Shown: positions 1-12,003 of the stretch, piece after piece
Position numbering within the stretch: position 1 is the first letter of the stretch
Layout of the letters: each line of letters begins with the position of its first letter
DNA from: Otatea glauca
Lineage: Eukaryota > Streptophyta > Magnoliopsida > Poales > Poaceae
DNA length: 64,000 nt
Direction: 5' to 3'
NCBI GenBank assembly: GCA_036346275.1
Contig: CM070721.1
Location: 8,692,452 to 8,756,451 of the forward strand
Notes under the pieces: generated by a model
The model's database searches: none
What the model was told of the DNA's origin: nothing
Seen by the model: only the letters and a program-made list of their open reading frames with translations
Made by a program: the position numbers and the translations under genes

Positions 1-1146
1 ATGGCCTTGACTTTCTCCGGGTTGGCTTCAATGCCTCGCTGAGATACAATAAACCCAAGCAGTTTTCCCGAAGATACTCCGAAAACACGCTTCTCGGGAT
101 TTAACTTCATGCTGAAGGCCCTCAGACTCTCGAACGTCTCGGTTAGGTCGGTGATAAGATCCTTCCTTTCCCGAGTCTTCACCACGACGTCGTCCACGTA
201 TGCCTCCACGTTGCGCCCGAGCTGAGCGTGAAAACACCGCTGTATCGCGCGCTGATAATTCATGCCAGCATTTTTCAGCCCGAATGCCATCGTGGTGTAG
301 CAGAAGGCTCCGTAAGGCGTGATGAACGAGGTCTTGATATGATCTTCCGCCTTTAGGCGGATCTGATGGTAGCCTGAATAGGCATTGAGAAAGCTCAAAA
401 TTTTGCACCCAGAGGTCGAGTCGACCACCTGATCGATTCGGGGCAGCCCAAAGGGATCCTTCGGACATGCCTTGTTAAGATCAGTATAATCAACGCACAT
501 GCGCTAAGTTTTATTTTTCTTTTGGACTAATACAGGATTTGCTAACCAATCAGGGTGATACACCTCTTTGATAAAACCTGCAGCTAAAAGCTTGGTGATC
601 TCCTGCTTGATGGCGTTCCGGCGATCTGGAGCGAACCGCCGAAGCCTTTGTTTGATTGATCTCGCCTTCTCGTCGACGTGGAGAGAGTGCTCGATCACCT
701 CCCTTGGTATGCCTGGCATATCGGATGGTTTCCAGGCGAAGATGTCCTTGTTGGCATGGAGGAAGGTGACGAGCGCGCTTTCCTATTTGTCCTCGAGTCC
801 TGTCCCGATCAAAGTCATTTTAGATGTGTCGGACGGGTCAAGAACGATTCTTTTGGTTCCTTCACCAGGCTTGATTCCTGAGGTGGCCTGCTTCTTTGCT
901 GGAACGTCTCCTTCATCATGCAACGTGGAAGCCTCGGTCTGGATATTTTTTGCCTCGGCGCCCGCTTCCTGTAATTCGGCGAGTTCATGATTTTCTCAGT
1001 CGCACTGCGAGGATTGCTTGATGTCTCCACGGACCGTGATGACACCTCGGGGTCCCGGCATCTTCATCATCGAGTAAGTGTAGTGCGGCACGACCATGAA
1101 TCTAGCTAGGCCGGGCCTTCCCAAGATTGCATGATACGCCGTTTCG
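1..1146 (-). pseudogene. gypsy reverse transcriptase (N-terminal and palm part), broken
   Basis: The minus strand encodes the end of the protease/linker and then RT. Recognisable parts include the FAWKPSDMPGIP entry motif (around 680-770), the LAAGFIKEVYHPDWLANPV segment (around 530-600), the DYTDLNKACPKDPFGLPRID block (around 430-500), FGLKNAG (around 250-280) and the catalytic YVDD with VVVK after it (around 180-205). The domain is cut by the window edge just after the LGFIVS block. There is a TAG stop after KNKT near 505-507 and at least two more stops upstream in the linker. Function in an intact relative would be synthesis of element cDNA. Confidence 0.9.
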
Positions 1147-1153
1147 AAATTGG

Positions 1154-1750
1154 CTACCTCGAAATCGATATATTCGGTTCGAAAATTATCCTTGGTGCCG
1201 ATGTAACAGTCAAAGAAATCTGCCCGAGTGGAAACGAGGACACCCCAGGGATCACTCCATGAAACGGCTGGGCGCTCGGCCTTAGCTCGGAGCGGGGAAT
1301 GCTCATGTCATCGAAAGTCCTGGCGAATAGGACGTTGAGTCCACTTCCGCCATCGATCAGAACCCACTTGAGCTTCACACTGCGCACAACAGGGTCAAGC
1401 ACTAGAGGAAACTTACCCGGATGTGGGACCCGGTTGGCGTGATCCCGATGATCAAAGGTGATCGGGATCTCAGACCACTTCAAATACCGGGAGATTTCTA
1501 GTTCCACTGCGTTGATTTCCCGAGCGGTAAGTTTTTGCTTCCGCTTGGATTCGTATCCGGTTGAGCCCCCGTAGATGTAGTTCAGCTCCTGCTCGGGCTC
1601 CTGGAAATCTTCTTCGTCTAGGAGGTCCTTCTTTTTTGCTGGAACAGCTTCGCCCTTGGTGGAGCCGGTTGCCGGTGACTTTCGCGCGCAAAACGCTTCA
1701 AAGTGATGCAGTCCTTGGCGGCGTGCTTTCCCTTGGGGTGGAAAGGACAA
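1154..1750 (-). pseudogene. gypsy gag C-terminus and aspartic protease region
   Basis: This 198-codon minus-strand frame continues from the gag frame with an overlap, which implies a frame change between gag and protease. The retropepsin-like active-site segment is VLIDGGSGLNVLFA (about residues 130-145), with IDGGS in place of the textbook DTG/DSG, as is usual for plant Tat elements. A hydrophobic strand pattern follows (PLGQISLTV). The ETAYHAILGRPGLARF segment expected at the end of the protease lies just downstream (about 1110-1150) in another frame. In an intact element it would cleave the polyprotein. Confidence 0.8.
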
Positions 1751-3060
1751 ATTGCTTCCATGACGGCGCTGTAGTCGGGCGCCTCCCTCCGAACGTCTTG
1801 GGGCCGGTTGTGCTCGGCTACCGCAATTAGCTTCTCACCCTTCCGTTTCTTATCCTTGCGTTTTGAGGACTCGGGCTTGTCGCCTTTGTTCTTCTGCAGT
1901 GGGCGATCTTCTTGACGTTCGGCCAGGGCATCTGAGGCCGTGGCGTAGCGGTCGGCCAACGCGAACATTTCCTTCACGGAGGTCGGGGGCTTTCTGGACA
2001 TCTTTTTGATTAAATCAGGATCTCTTACCCCTTTCTGGAAGGCCGCCACCACCACCGCCTCGGATACGTCCCTGACGGTGTTCTTCTTCTGTATGAAACG
2101 CCGGATGATATCTCTGAGCGTCTCGTCCTTCTTCTGATGCAGCTGGTACAGGTCCCATGGGGTGCCAGGCCTCTCGTAGGTTCCCTGGAAGTTGGCGATG
2201 AATTGGTCGCAGAGATCGCTCCAGGAGTCCATCGAGTTTGCGGGGAGGCCTGTGAGCCATGCTTGAGTCAGGGGGGTGAGATTAACTGGCAAATAGTTTG
2301 CCATGACAGTCTGGTTTCCTTCGGCAGCTTTTACTGCCAGGGCGTAAACCTGCAGCCAAGCTTCGAGTCTCGCTCCCCGTCGAATTTTACGATGCCCTTG
2401 GGGTTGAATCCTTCGGGCCATATCACTCGACGCAGCCGAGGAGTGAACGCCCGGATCCCATCGATAGATCTCTCGTCTTGATGAGGGGGACTCCGGTGTG
2501 GCGAGCCTCTAGCTTGGCGATGGTCATCAACACGTCGGGGTGGGGTACGGCGCGGCGAGTCCATGACTCGGCGTTCGTCGTTGCTCCCACCCCGACGGCG
2601 GTGGTCTTTGCGGTCGTCGCGGTTATCATACCTTTGGTCGTTTCGCCGATCGTAGCCGGTGCCATACCGCTCCTGTCGCCTGGCTGTGATGTCCTAGCGA
2701 AGGTCGCGGTTGAGAATCCGGCGAGCGTCCCCGGTTAGTGGTGTGTGGCGCCGACTGCCGATGCTCCGATTGGTTGCGGTCCGACTGCTGGCGACACGAG
2801 TTGCGGCATGGGAGCGTGAGTGCGCTTCATCCACCGGCTTTTCCTGGTTCTGCTGGATCGCTGCCGCCGTCACCATGACCTTGATATGGGCCACAATCGG
2901 GGCTGCTGGGCTATCCGATGCAATCATCGGGTCCAGCGCGTCGAGGAGCGTCGAGAAGCGTCTTGGAAGCGACGACGTTTTGCATCGGCGTGCGAAAAAT
3001 GGCCTGATCCCCCAACTTGGATTGCAGGATGTCTTCACGGACATTGCGACCAAGCGATCG
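1618..3060 (-). pseudogene. gypsy gag polyprotein, frameshifted
   Basis: The best-preserved part is 1618-2421 (267 codons). It holds a retrotransposon-gag core with WSDLCDQFIANFQGTYERPG and a lysine/arginine-rich tail, then a CPFHPKGKHAAKDC zinc-knuckle-like segment (one C-x2-H...H-x4-C). The upstream part continues in another frame at 2331-2564, where FNPKGIVKFDGE is the usual lead-in to the gag core, so there is a frameshift near 2360-2400. Further upstream (about 2700-3060) the frame is again broken. In an intact element gag forms the cytoplasmic virus-like particle. Confidence 0.85.
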
Positions 3061-3420
3061 AAGGGACCGCGTCGGTATCGCCTTACCCTTACGCCGACGA
3101 TCTTCCTCCGCTGCTTCTCAGTCTTCTTGATGGAGATCGGTCTTCTGTCCTTCGATCGAGAAGACGTACGCCACGAAAATCGCAGCAGTTCCTCATAGCA
3201 CCGACTGGTTTACTGGATAAGTCAGAGCGGTTTACCTGAGATAGTTTTTCCTGATCTTTGCCAGATTGGATCTGGACTTGGGCCAGGCAGACAAGCTCTC
3301 CGCGCATGTTTGCGACGAAGTCCAGGCTTCCGAAGAGGAAGGCCTGGCCGGAGACGAAGGTGGCGATGAATCCGCCGATCGATGCCATTGAGTCTGTAGG
3401 AAAAGATTGAAGCGCTTCCC

Positions 3421-3437
3421 CTACCTGGCACGCCAAC
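3421..3437 (-). other. primer-binding site of the gypsy element
   Basis: Directly inside the 5' LTR, the minus strand reads TTGGCGTGCCAGGTAG. The same signal (TTTGCGTGCCAGGTAGGG) follows the 5' LTR fragment of the plus-strand Tat element at 34487. Position and sequence fit a tRNA-derived minus-strand primer site. I did not assign the tRNA species. Confidence 0.75.
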
Positions 3438-3942
3438 TGTCGACTTTTGTAGTCGGCAATGAAGTTATGGGGTAGGCGCTCGATCTCAAACTCGAAGGTC
3501 ACACAAGACAGGGGATTATACAGGTTCAGGCCCTCAGCGATGGAGGTAATACCCAAATCTTGTGTGCTGGGATTATGTAGATCTCTTGGATCAGGGGTTG
3601 CTCAAAGCGTTATATGCTCTGGGCGATATGTGGTGCTCTACGCTTGGATGATGGGGTCCGGTGCCTATGGCATTGCCCGCCCTCTCTCTTATATAGCGGG
3701 GGTGGGACGGCTTATAGAGCCCGATCGGTTAAGAGATTCTAGTCGGTTACAGGATAGAGTTTACATCTTTATCTACTCTATTAACGACTCGGATTACAAC
3801 CATATCTATCATATCTAAATATGAGTTCAACTTCCTTTAGGATATGTCCCCTTGTGCACGGCAGCGGGGCTGACGCGGGGAGTGTCTTCTGGGCCTCCCT
3901 CTTAGGCCTGTCATAAGGGTACCCGGGTTCTTATATTCCACA
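3438..3942 (-). repeat. 5' LTR of gypsy element (505 bp)
   Basis: It starts with TGTCGAC and ends with TTCCACA on the plus strand, giving TG...CA ends. It is homologous over its whole length to the solo LTR at 46374-46870. A TATA-like box (CTATATAAG on the minus strand, near 3690-3700) lies in a GC-rich setting, marking the U3 promoter. The PBS abuts its left end, which fixes it as the 5' LTR of a minus-strand element. Confidence 0.92.
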
Positions 3943-4534
3943 ACTATAAATATAAGTTTTAAATTTTTATATTTTTAATAGAGTTATATATTGATCTTAG
4001 GAAGATATGATAAAAATATCAGCTTGAGATAAGGTTTGGAGATTTTACATAAATCTGATATACACTGTTTTGATATCAAATCTCATGATTACAATGTCTT
4101 ATCCTTTATTTATTACATTCAGATTATCTTTAAAAACCATGATTAGGGTTCTGGAGGATTCCAATATTTTAATATTATTATTTTTTCAGATTTTTGTTGC
4201 TATCGTGTATTTACCATTTTACTTTTACCTTTTTGCCATTTCAATATATATATTTGACTTTTCTTTTAAAGCAAAACTCAAGAAAACCAATAATTTTGGA
4301 GAACTCAGGAAATGAAAATTCAAATTAAGATCACATTTTAAATTCATTTTTCTAGTTTGTTTGTTTTGGAAGAAACGGTTTTTAATATTGTAATTTATTC
4401 TTTTCTCAAGACTATAATTCAAAAAAAGAGGAAAAAGATGATATTGTAGATTAAAATCTTGATTTCAATTGAAATTTTTATTCGATTTTATTTTTCAATT
4501 TTAGAATTTTATTTTTCTCATTTTTGAATTTTTA
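3943..4534. other. AT-rich spacer, no gene seen
   Basis: Very AT-rich DNA with only short frames that lack any recognisable domain. I see no repeat ends or RNA-gene signals. Confidence 0.6.
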
Positions 4535-5055
4535 GGATGCTATAGGCAGAATGGTGGCACTCAGCTGGAAGGATCTTGGTTGGAGTGGATCGTCGTTGTT
4601 GGTGTCGGCGTGAGCTTTGCTGGGAGGAGCTACCATCAGTTGGCTCAAGCCCAAGCTCCCCTTCTCTGGAAGTACCTTGGTTGAGGATATGGTGGGCGCG
4701 CCGACGGTGCAGGAGGACTGTGGTTGAGGACATGGTGGGCGCGCACGACCGCGGTGGGTTATGTCCGCGTGGAGACCGGAACTCTCTCTGCTGTGGAGGT
4801 CGTAAGCTTCAGCCATTGCTTCTTTGTATGTTAGGGGAGGGTAGGGGTTTGTCCTTCACTACTATAGTGTTTGTCTCGGTGGTGTTGGTGGTCTATTGGT
4901 CACAGTTTTTAGGTTTGAGACTTGTTCGCCGAGTTTGATGTCTCCTCTTTTTCGGGCTAATGGCCGGTGTTTTTGTGGCACCTCAGGGGCAATTGCCATA
5001 TTCTCTTCTTTTTGAAATTAATGGTAGAGCTCTAGCTCTTAGTTTAAAAAAATAA
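4535..5055 (+). other. possible LINE-like 3' end remnant
   Basis: A GC-richer patch ends in a run that reads AGCTCTAGCTCTTAG and then an A-rich tail with short A runs. This resembles the 3' ends of grass L1-type retroposons. I see no reverse transcriptase or endonuclease motif in any frame, so the call rests only on the tail. It could equally be unrelated low-copy DNA. Confidence 0.25.
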
Positions 5056-5846
5056 ATTTTCAGTTTGGTTTTGTATAGTTGATTTTGATTTGTTGCAAAC
5101 GTTGTCCTTAATTGTTGCATAGAGATTAAAAAAATGTTGTAATGTTGCAAGACCATAGGTTTGTGTTTTGCTTGTTTGAAAATTTTGTTGTATATATTGA
5201 TTACAATTGTTACACATATTAGTTTACTGTGTGGTGCCGACGTGTATGAAAAAAAAAGCTTCGCATTAAACGTTGATTCCTACTCCCCTAAAGAAAGAAA
5301 AGAAAACCATTTGACAAATGTTTAGCGGTTTCTTTAATAAATGAGTATGCGTCATGCATCACGTACGCTGCATATCCTCAAAACAGTGTAAGTATGCATC
5401 TACTACGCCGGCCGTCCGGAGAGAAACCAAACACGTCGTCCCAAGCCAAATCCATCTAAAATAGGTCGTCAGTCCGGCAAACGTACTAGAAGTCTAGAAC
5501 ACCGCGTGTTGACCTGTGTTCGGCGAGATTTGGACCCTGGTGACTCTCTACTCTCTATCACTTGCCTTGATCACTGCATAATTCGTACGGCGCCACCTCC
5601 GTCATGAATGTGACGTTTGCGAGTAGCAGTAGCCGCGGGCGATCGAGTCCGCCGTACGAGCTAGCTAGCTCGTAGTCCAAGGCTCCAAGCCTCCAAGCCG
5701 TCCACCAGGTGGCTTGCATGTACCTTGCTAGTGCTGGTCGACCGACGACAGATAAGGGAGCAGCTATCTGAGGTCATGCCGAAGTCGGACTTGCCATCAG
5801 GGCTTGTTCAGACTATACCAACGCGAGCAAATCGACGTAAGTTTAG
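5056..5846. other. low-copy intergenic DNA, no gene seen
   Basis: Mixed-composition DNA without a frame of interest and without repeat homology elsewhere in the window. The stretch near 5640-5680 is rich in GAGCTAGCTAGCTCG-type short palindromes. Confidence 0.5.
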
Positions 5847-6329
5847 GGTCTGTTTGGAAACATAGTATTTTTATGGTTTCTATTTAATACTATAGTATAT
5901 GAGAATACCATGGTATTTTATAACATGAGATGTTTAGTTGTCTATCAAAAAACTCTGTTTCAAAAACCATGGTATTGCTAATACTGTGGTATTTTTGGAG
6001 TATTAGAAACTCCAGTTCAGACCAAAATTTTCTCACCGAGCAAGCGTTGTGGCTCTGTTCCACGCATTTTTTCATCTTTTTTTGTGTGTCATAGTCAATA
6101 CTTTGATAAGTATGCCAGCCAAAAAACTATGAAACCATTTTTTTTGTGTCATAGTCAATACTTTGATAAGTATGCTAGCCAAAAAACCATGAAACCTAAC
6201 AGTTGGTAGTTTCAAGAAGTACCATGGTTTCAATGGGGTTACATAAAACCATGGTATTTATGTCAAAGCAATTACAGACCATGGTATTCCAAAACTATAG
6301 TTTTAGAAAACTTTGATTACAAACAGACC
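5847..6329. mobile_element. MITE, Tourist/PIF-Harbinger-like
   Basis: The ends are inverted: GGTCTGTTTG on the left and CAAACAGACC on the right. The flanks repeat TTTAG (5842-5846 and 6330-6334), which contains the TTA expected of PIF/Harbinger insertions. The interior has many CCATGGTATT-type short palindromes and no coding capacity. It carries a 60-bp internal tandem duplication (6077-6136 and 6137-6196). Superfamily is inferred from the TIR text and TSD, so this part is less sure than the element itself. Confidence 0.75.
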
Positions 6330-6374
6330 TTTAGTGGTTTTTGTCCTGTACTTCTATCCGTTGGGAAAGTTCTC

Positions 6375-6466
6375 GGGATCCGGAGCAACGGACGATCCGA
6401 ATTATTTAACATTACATTGTGGGATCCGGAGTTTACAGACGATCCGAATTATTTAACATTATGTTG
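6375..6466. repeat. 46-bp tandem duplication
   Basis: Two adjacent units start with GGGATCCGGAG and share ACGATCCGAATTATTTAACA, with a few substitutions. No coding content. Confidence 0.8.
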
Positions 6467-6764
6467 TTGTAGTGATTTACTTTAGTATTTTGCTACAATA
6501 AAAATTAGTACAATTCTTTTAACAATATTTTGGAAAGATCAGACGGTTGCTTTTTATCCAAAGGTACATAAACAACTACTTAAGTTGTAGTCCGATCACC
6601 TTCCATCCGATTGAAATGGTTGACAAATTAACCGGTATACTTTACCGAGCTGTATGACTTGGATTATGGAGTACTAAAGTATGACTTGGTGTCCTCGTTA
6701 GGATCACGTCAGATGCAGCCTGTAAACGCTAGCTTGAGAGTGACTGTACACGGTACCGGGGAAT

Positions 6765-6886
6765 AAATTATGCTAGGTGTTAGAATCCCACAGAGATTCC
6801 GTTCATCACTTTTCTCCAGGAAGACAAATTACGCTAGCTGTTAGAATCCCACCGAGAATCGTCTGATCACTTTTCTCTGGAAAAGA
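6765..6886. repeat. 61-bp tandem duplication
   Basis: Two adjacent diverged units share the order AAATTA(T/C)GCTAG, GTTAGAATCCCAC, GATCACTTTTCTC. No coding content. Confidence 0.75.
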
Positions 6887-7279
6887 CTACCCGAACGCTC
6901 ATGATTTACAATGGATAAAAAAAATATTATACAGCACGTTAAACTGTTATTGTTTGGTTTAATTTGCGTCATGCTTTTGCTCCGTACTGTAGTGTCTAGT
7001 TGAGCTCTGTCCCTGTCTATACGATCATTCTGTTGTCGAGTTTGGTTTACATTGCACCCTTGTCTTCGTTACTGTTGATTGCATCGCATCTCTGCCGCAC
7101 ATAATGAAGAGAGGGAATTGAGGTTGTTTGGATAAGTATTACATTTTGTAATAGTTAATTTGTTTGTTATGGGGTACTTTTTAAGAGTTTTTTAAGGATG
7201 AAAGAGAGATTTCATAGATGAGTGGAGATTGGGAATAATGAATAATTCACCACCTCTTGGTTATCTTAAAAGAGAAAAG

Positions 7280-7314
<35 letters not shown>

Positions 7315-7473
7315 TCCGTTGCTCGGTTATTACTCTCTATGGGGTCCACCTCTCAGGTCTAATTAATGTTATTTATTCTACATCCCCAAATGTCAAAATC
7401 AGTGCTGATTAAATCATGTCTCAATGTTGGTTTCATGTATGGGCGGTTATGGGTAACACAGTTTTGGAGCTAA
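6887..7473. repeat. spacer with TA microsatellite
   Basis: Non-coding spacer. An uninterrupted TA repeat of about 16 units occupies roughly 7281-7312. Nothing else is recognised. The last five bases (GCTAA) are the left target duplication of the next element. Confidence 0.8.
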
Positions 7474-8600
7474 TGTAACATCCTAAAAATTCAAAATAAT
7501 AAAAATAGAAATATAAAAATTTAGAAAATGAAATTGAATACAATTTTAATTAGGATGTTAAGAATGAACTAAAATATTATCATCTATTTCAACATCTTGA
7601 AATCCAACTTTAACAAAAAGGATAAGTTGCAAAATTAAACTTCAAATAAAAAAAATATGTTGGAAATGAAAATTTACATTGAAATTCCAACTAATCTAAA
7701 ATTTTATTGAATTTTGGTTCTAAAGAGAATCTTTAATTGTACTAATTTCATTTTCTCTACAATACAAAACTTAAAGTACAACAAGCAAACAAAGTTCAAC
7801 ATTAAAATATATTTATTGATGATTTTTATGAATTTTTCTAAATTCATTTTGATTTTCTTGAATTTCTTTGATTTTTGTTACAAAGGAAAAGTCTTTTCAT
7901 ATAAACATGATAATAGATAAAGAAAAGAGTAAAAAGTTTATAACAAAAAAATAAAAAAAATTATTTAAATATATAAAATTATTCATATTTTAATTTTGGC
8001 AGTTAAGGGTAATATGGAGATATTTTAGGAAGTTACATGTCACATCAAAGCAATTAAGAGTGCAATTAATGAATCCATGACTAGCAACAGTGAATTTGTC
8101 AGATTTAAATAAGAATAATTATGCACTAATTCGATCTGAATTTTTATATTATCTTCATTCTGGATCAGACTATGAACAGTAAAAAAATCAGGAAATAATA
8201 ATTATATTTGATAATTTTACAAATTCGAAAACTGAAAGGCTGAAAATTTGGAAATGGCAATGTCAGAATTTTAGTAAATAAAATATTCAAAGATATTGCA
8301 TAATATATGAACCCCCAGATAAATTAAATATAGAAAACTGAATTCTGTGCACAGTGCACTGTTCGAATTTTTATAAATTCTACAAGTACGAGATAATTCT
8401 AAAAATTTTCAGTACCTTTAACCCTATCTTTAGTACACTTCATAAATTCCTCATTAATTTACCATCATGATTGCTATCTAGTTCACTAAATGCAATCCAG
8501 ATCTGCTGGCGATAAGGAGGAGATGAGGTTTGTTTTGTGTCACTTCAATGAACAATGCCCGGGCCCACCCGTCATCTAGCTTCTCCACAGTCTTGCTGGG

Positions 8601-8610
8601 CTATAAAAGC
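8601..8610 (+). promoter_or_regulatory. TATA box, first U3 unit of L1
   Basis: CTATAAAAGC in a locally GC-richer context about 1.1 kb from the start of L1. It corresponds in position to the TATA of L6 (50019) and L5 (37386). Confidence 0.55.
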
Positions 8611-9808
8611 CAGTGAGCCTGCCTCACCCAGCCAGCTTCCCATTCGCAGCAACATTCATTTATGCTGCCTGGAGTATCCTCAAGCACTACCGAATAGAAA
8701 CATCAAGTTGATTTCTTGGTTCCCCTGCTGAATGGTTGCCACCGGTTATGCATGCCCGAGCTTCCTCCATGGCGCCATCCCTTGTTCTGTGAGCTTCCTC
8801 TCTGTGTTCTTCATTTCCTTTTTCTTTTTCTAAACAATCAACCATTACTTAAGAAGTAAGAAAAGATTTGTAAAACAAAAAAAATAAGAAAAATTTCTGT
8901 AAAATTTGTGGAGCTATCCAGAACGCAAAATATAATTTTAAAGTCATGACAAAATATTAAATGATGAAAAGAAAGGTAATTTAATGAAGCAGGACTAGTA
9001 ATAGTAAAAATGTCCGAAAATAAATGTTCATAATTTCGATGTGAAAATATTTATATTACCTTCTCCCTATATAGATTCATCTGCAGTAAAAATATTAGGA
9101 TATAATCTTTAGTTTTGATATTTATAAAAATTCAAAAACTGAATTGCTGAAAATATAAGAATTAGATTGTCAGAATTTTTATAAATAAAATATAAAATAT
9201 ATTAAATAAAATTTTTTACTGAAGACTTATATGGCCAATTTTAACTCCTATAAAAAGTTTCAAAAAGTTTTAGTAAGATATAAACTTCTATAAAATTCAA
9301 AAACAGAAAACACAATTATGTTCACAGTAGATTGTCAGAATTTCTATAAATACTACAGGAATATAATAGGTCTGAAATTTTTATGTTAGGTTCTAAACTA
9401 GATCTAGTACACGTAGTAAATTTCTCATTAATTTTTCGATAAGAGAGATAACTGATTCAGTGAACCAAACCGAGCTCTGTTCGCTGAAATTGCTTGAAGT
9501 CACCTCGCCTTTCACTGACTTGTGGACCCCATTTCCCTGTTCGGCCCACACGCCAGCCGAAGGTCTCAGCCTTCATCTTCCTCGGCGCGCCGAAGCCCCG
9601 AAGCAGTGAATCAACTCGCACCGTCCTTTGTAACCGCCAATCACTGTGATTCGCGCCGCCCGAGACCACGTCATCGTCCTCTCCTTGCCACGCCGCCATC
9701 CCCTCCTGATTTCCCGCTACGATGCCCATGCCTTCTACTGTGCAGCGCCGCAAAACCTCCGAAGCTTTTCATACTTGCTGTCCGAGCTTCGCTACAGCAA
9801 ATCGTCGG

Positions 9809-9817
9809 CTATAAAAG
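9809..9817 (+). promoter_or_regulatory. TATA box, second U3 unit of L1
   Basis: CGGCTATAAAAG sits at the end of a second U3-like segment (8819-9817), which aligns with 29793-30274 in L3. The same TCGGCTATAAA text precedes the start region of L6. Confidence 0.55.
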
Positions 9818-11470
9818 ATGCTCTGTGATCGCCTTGTAGTGCCCTTCACTTCCCCTCTCACTTCATTCACCCCCAACCGCGGACAGCCTTCAATTTCTCT
9901 TGTTTTTAGAATCAGCCGAAGAACCCTAGAGTTGAGCCAAGACTAAATTCCGCTGATTCACTCAACCATTTGCCAATTCCTTCAAGTCATAGCATCATCA
10001 AGATACAATAACCAAAAGCCCTCAAAAATCTTGAAGATTCTTCACGCAGAAGCTTGCCGCCGCTGTTGCCCATCTTCCCCGACCACGACGAACAGTGGCA
10101 GGGTGATCCGGTAAGCCTCCGACCCCACTAACCGTAAAAATGGAACCTTCAGTACCCCTTGGTGCTTAAATTGCTACCGATTCTAACCGAACCGCCTCTG
10201 TTCGTCTTCTTCGGCGATCCGCCCTTGTCGCCGCTGCCTCCTCTCGGTGCAAGCTCGCCTCAGTCCACCTCCGGCCGAATCGGTAACTTCCTCGGGTGCA
10301 GCTCATCTCCCTGATGCTCCCTGCACCGCCGGTCGGACCTCTCCCGAGCTGCTTCGCCGGCGACGAGCCGCAGAGGTGAGCCCCTGTTCTCGGGTGTATG
10401 ACGCGAGGGCCCCACCTGTCAGCCAGCGCGCCTCAGCCACATCCTCTCGCTGACCCTTAGGCCCCACATGTCAGTCGGCTGAGATTTAAATAAAATCGCG
10501 AAAATGAGAAACCGCTTTCAAAGTATTGAAAGTGTATTTTCTGATTTTCCTGGATTTTCATACCCGAATCAACTTCAAACTTGAATATCTTTTGCATCTT
10601 TAATCCAAATGAGATGAAACCAATTTATAAATTCATATAAAATCAAGAGCTCTCAAAATATGCAAAAATATTTTGAAAATCTATTCTGGAAAAATATTTT
10701 AATACAAAGATGAATAGTAGAGATAAAAGTAGATTAAATATAGAAACTTTGCAAACAAAGTTAAATTTATTTGGAACCAATTTTATCATGATCCTTATTT
10801 TGCTATGAACCCATTTCTATAAAAATATTTGGGTAACCAGTTGTTTTATGTCTTTTCTATTGAAGTCTAACATTATTAGTAACTATGCAATAATAACTAA
10901 ATTAATAATGAAAGAATTTTTGGAAGTTTGTTAAACATATTTCTTTTCAGCACGATGGTGGAATAATGTTAGGCTAGGTGAAAATATTGAACAAATAATG
11001 ATTTATGAAAATAGGATGTGATTTATTATGAAGAGCATAATATGTATATATGTATATATATAAGTATGTGTTCATATGGGACCATGCTTGCTTCTAACAA
11101 TTAGTTCATGAAAATGGGGTAGATAACTTAATCTGTTATGCCTGATAAAATGGCAGCCAGAAATTTAGTGATAAATGTTGAATTCAAAAGTCTTTAAATG
11201 CATTTCCTTGCATCTGAATCCTATTAACAACATACTATTTTACGATATCACCAAAAGACAAATCTTTCTACTTCAAATAATTTTAGCATCTATAATTTGA
11301 AGTTATAAATACAAGAATACATAATTTTAGCCTCTAGAATTCGTAAAACAGGAATAAATAATCTATAAAAGAATATGCGTCTGTCTCATTATAGCAAGTC
11401 TTTATTTGATATATTGTCTGTCTTCTTTTTGTCTTTAATGAAATTGTTGTTTTGCTATATTTCCATCGAA

Positions 11471-11551
11471 CGACGTGTAGAACCCAACATCATTAATTCC
11501 GTCGTCGACGACACAGACTTCGACCGCGACTTCGTCGTAAACAACGATTAA
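11471..11551 (+). other. conserved short reading frame block in L1
   Basis: The frame from CGA at 11471 to TAA at 11549 reads RRVEPN, then an Asp-rich stretch (DDTDFDRDF). Matching blocks in the same frame are at 32643 (L4), 39217 (L5) and 52381 (L6). An AG before it and an AAGGCAAGC/AAGGTAAGC text after it look like splice sites. It is unknown whether it is translated. Confidence 0.45.
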
Positions 11552-11925
11552 GCAAGGCAAGCACCCCTTTCATCATATTGATCCCAGTATTTAATTTTCA
11601 TTGTGTTTATCAAAATGTTTCATGCATGCGTTTATTTTCTGTAAATATGCTATTTTGTGGTATTGGTAGATATACCTGTTGTCTCATGAAACTTCTTTGA
11701 TAAGTATGGACATGTGAACCTTGATAACCATATAAATGGGTTAGACAATACATAATGTCAACTTGGGTATATGCAAATATTAACCATGCTTAGCCATGCT
11801 TTAGAACCAACGTTGAATATGATCAGATCAAAATTGATTCTTGAGAATTGAAAATGGTTGGTTATGACATGATGTCAATTGTTGGTATTTTGGCTAAAAA
11901 CCCCAAAATAAAATTATGATTTAGA

Positions 11926-12003
11926 TGCGGGCAATTATTGGCAATAGCCGATTGTGCAAGGGATGGACTTGTACGTAGTGTAGGGGGAGATTATTGTCGT
12001 GTC
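11926..12003 (+). other. conserved stem-loop of the long-LTR family, L1 copy
   Basis: The 5' arm is CGGGCAAT (11928-11935). The 3' arm is decayed here to ATTGTCG. The inner stem GTGCAAG/CTTGTAC (11954-11960 and 11968-11974) is kept with one G-U pair. Intact versions are in L4, L5 and L6. Confidence 0.5.

Larger units (their letters stand above)
1..3942 (-). mobile_element. Ty3/gypsy (Tat-like) retrotransposon, 5' half
   Basis: Read on the minus strand, the order is 5' LTR (3438-3942), PBS, leader, gag, protease and the start of reverse transcriptase, which runs off the left edge of the window. Gag, protease and RT all have the character of the plant Tat lineage. Frameshifts and several stop codons break the polyprotein, so this copy is not autonomous. 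Its 3' half and second LTR lie outside the window, so its target duplication cannot be checked. A solo LTR of the same family is at 46374-46870. Confidence 0.93.

Noticed and set aside
28..468. 146-codon minus-strand frame at the left edge
   Set aside because: Shadow of the RT frame; the YVDD-containing frame is the real one.
4518..4938. Frames in the GC-rich patch at 4518-4938
   Set aside because: Frames overlap on both strands without motifs; more likely a retroposon remnant.
9457..9839. Opposed frames of about 100 codons near 9457-9839
   Set aside because: Low-complexity frames in the second U3 unit of L1, without conservation in L3 or L6.
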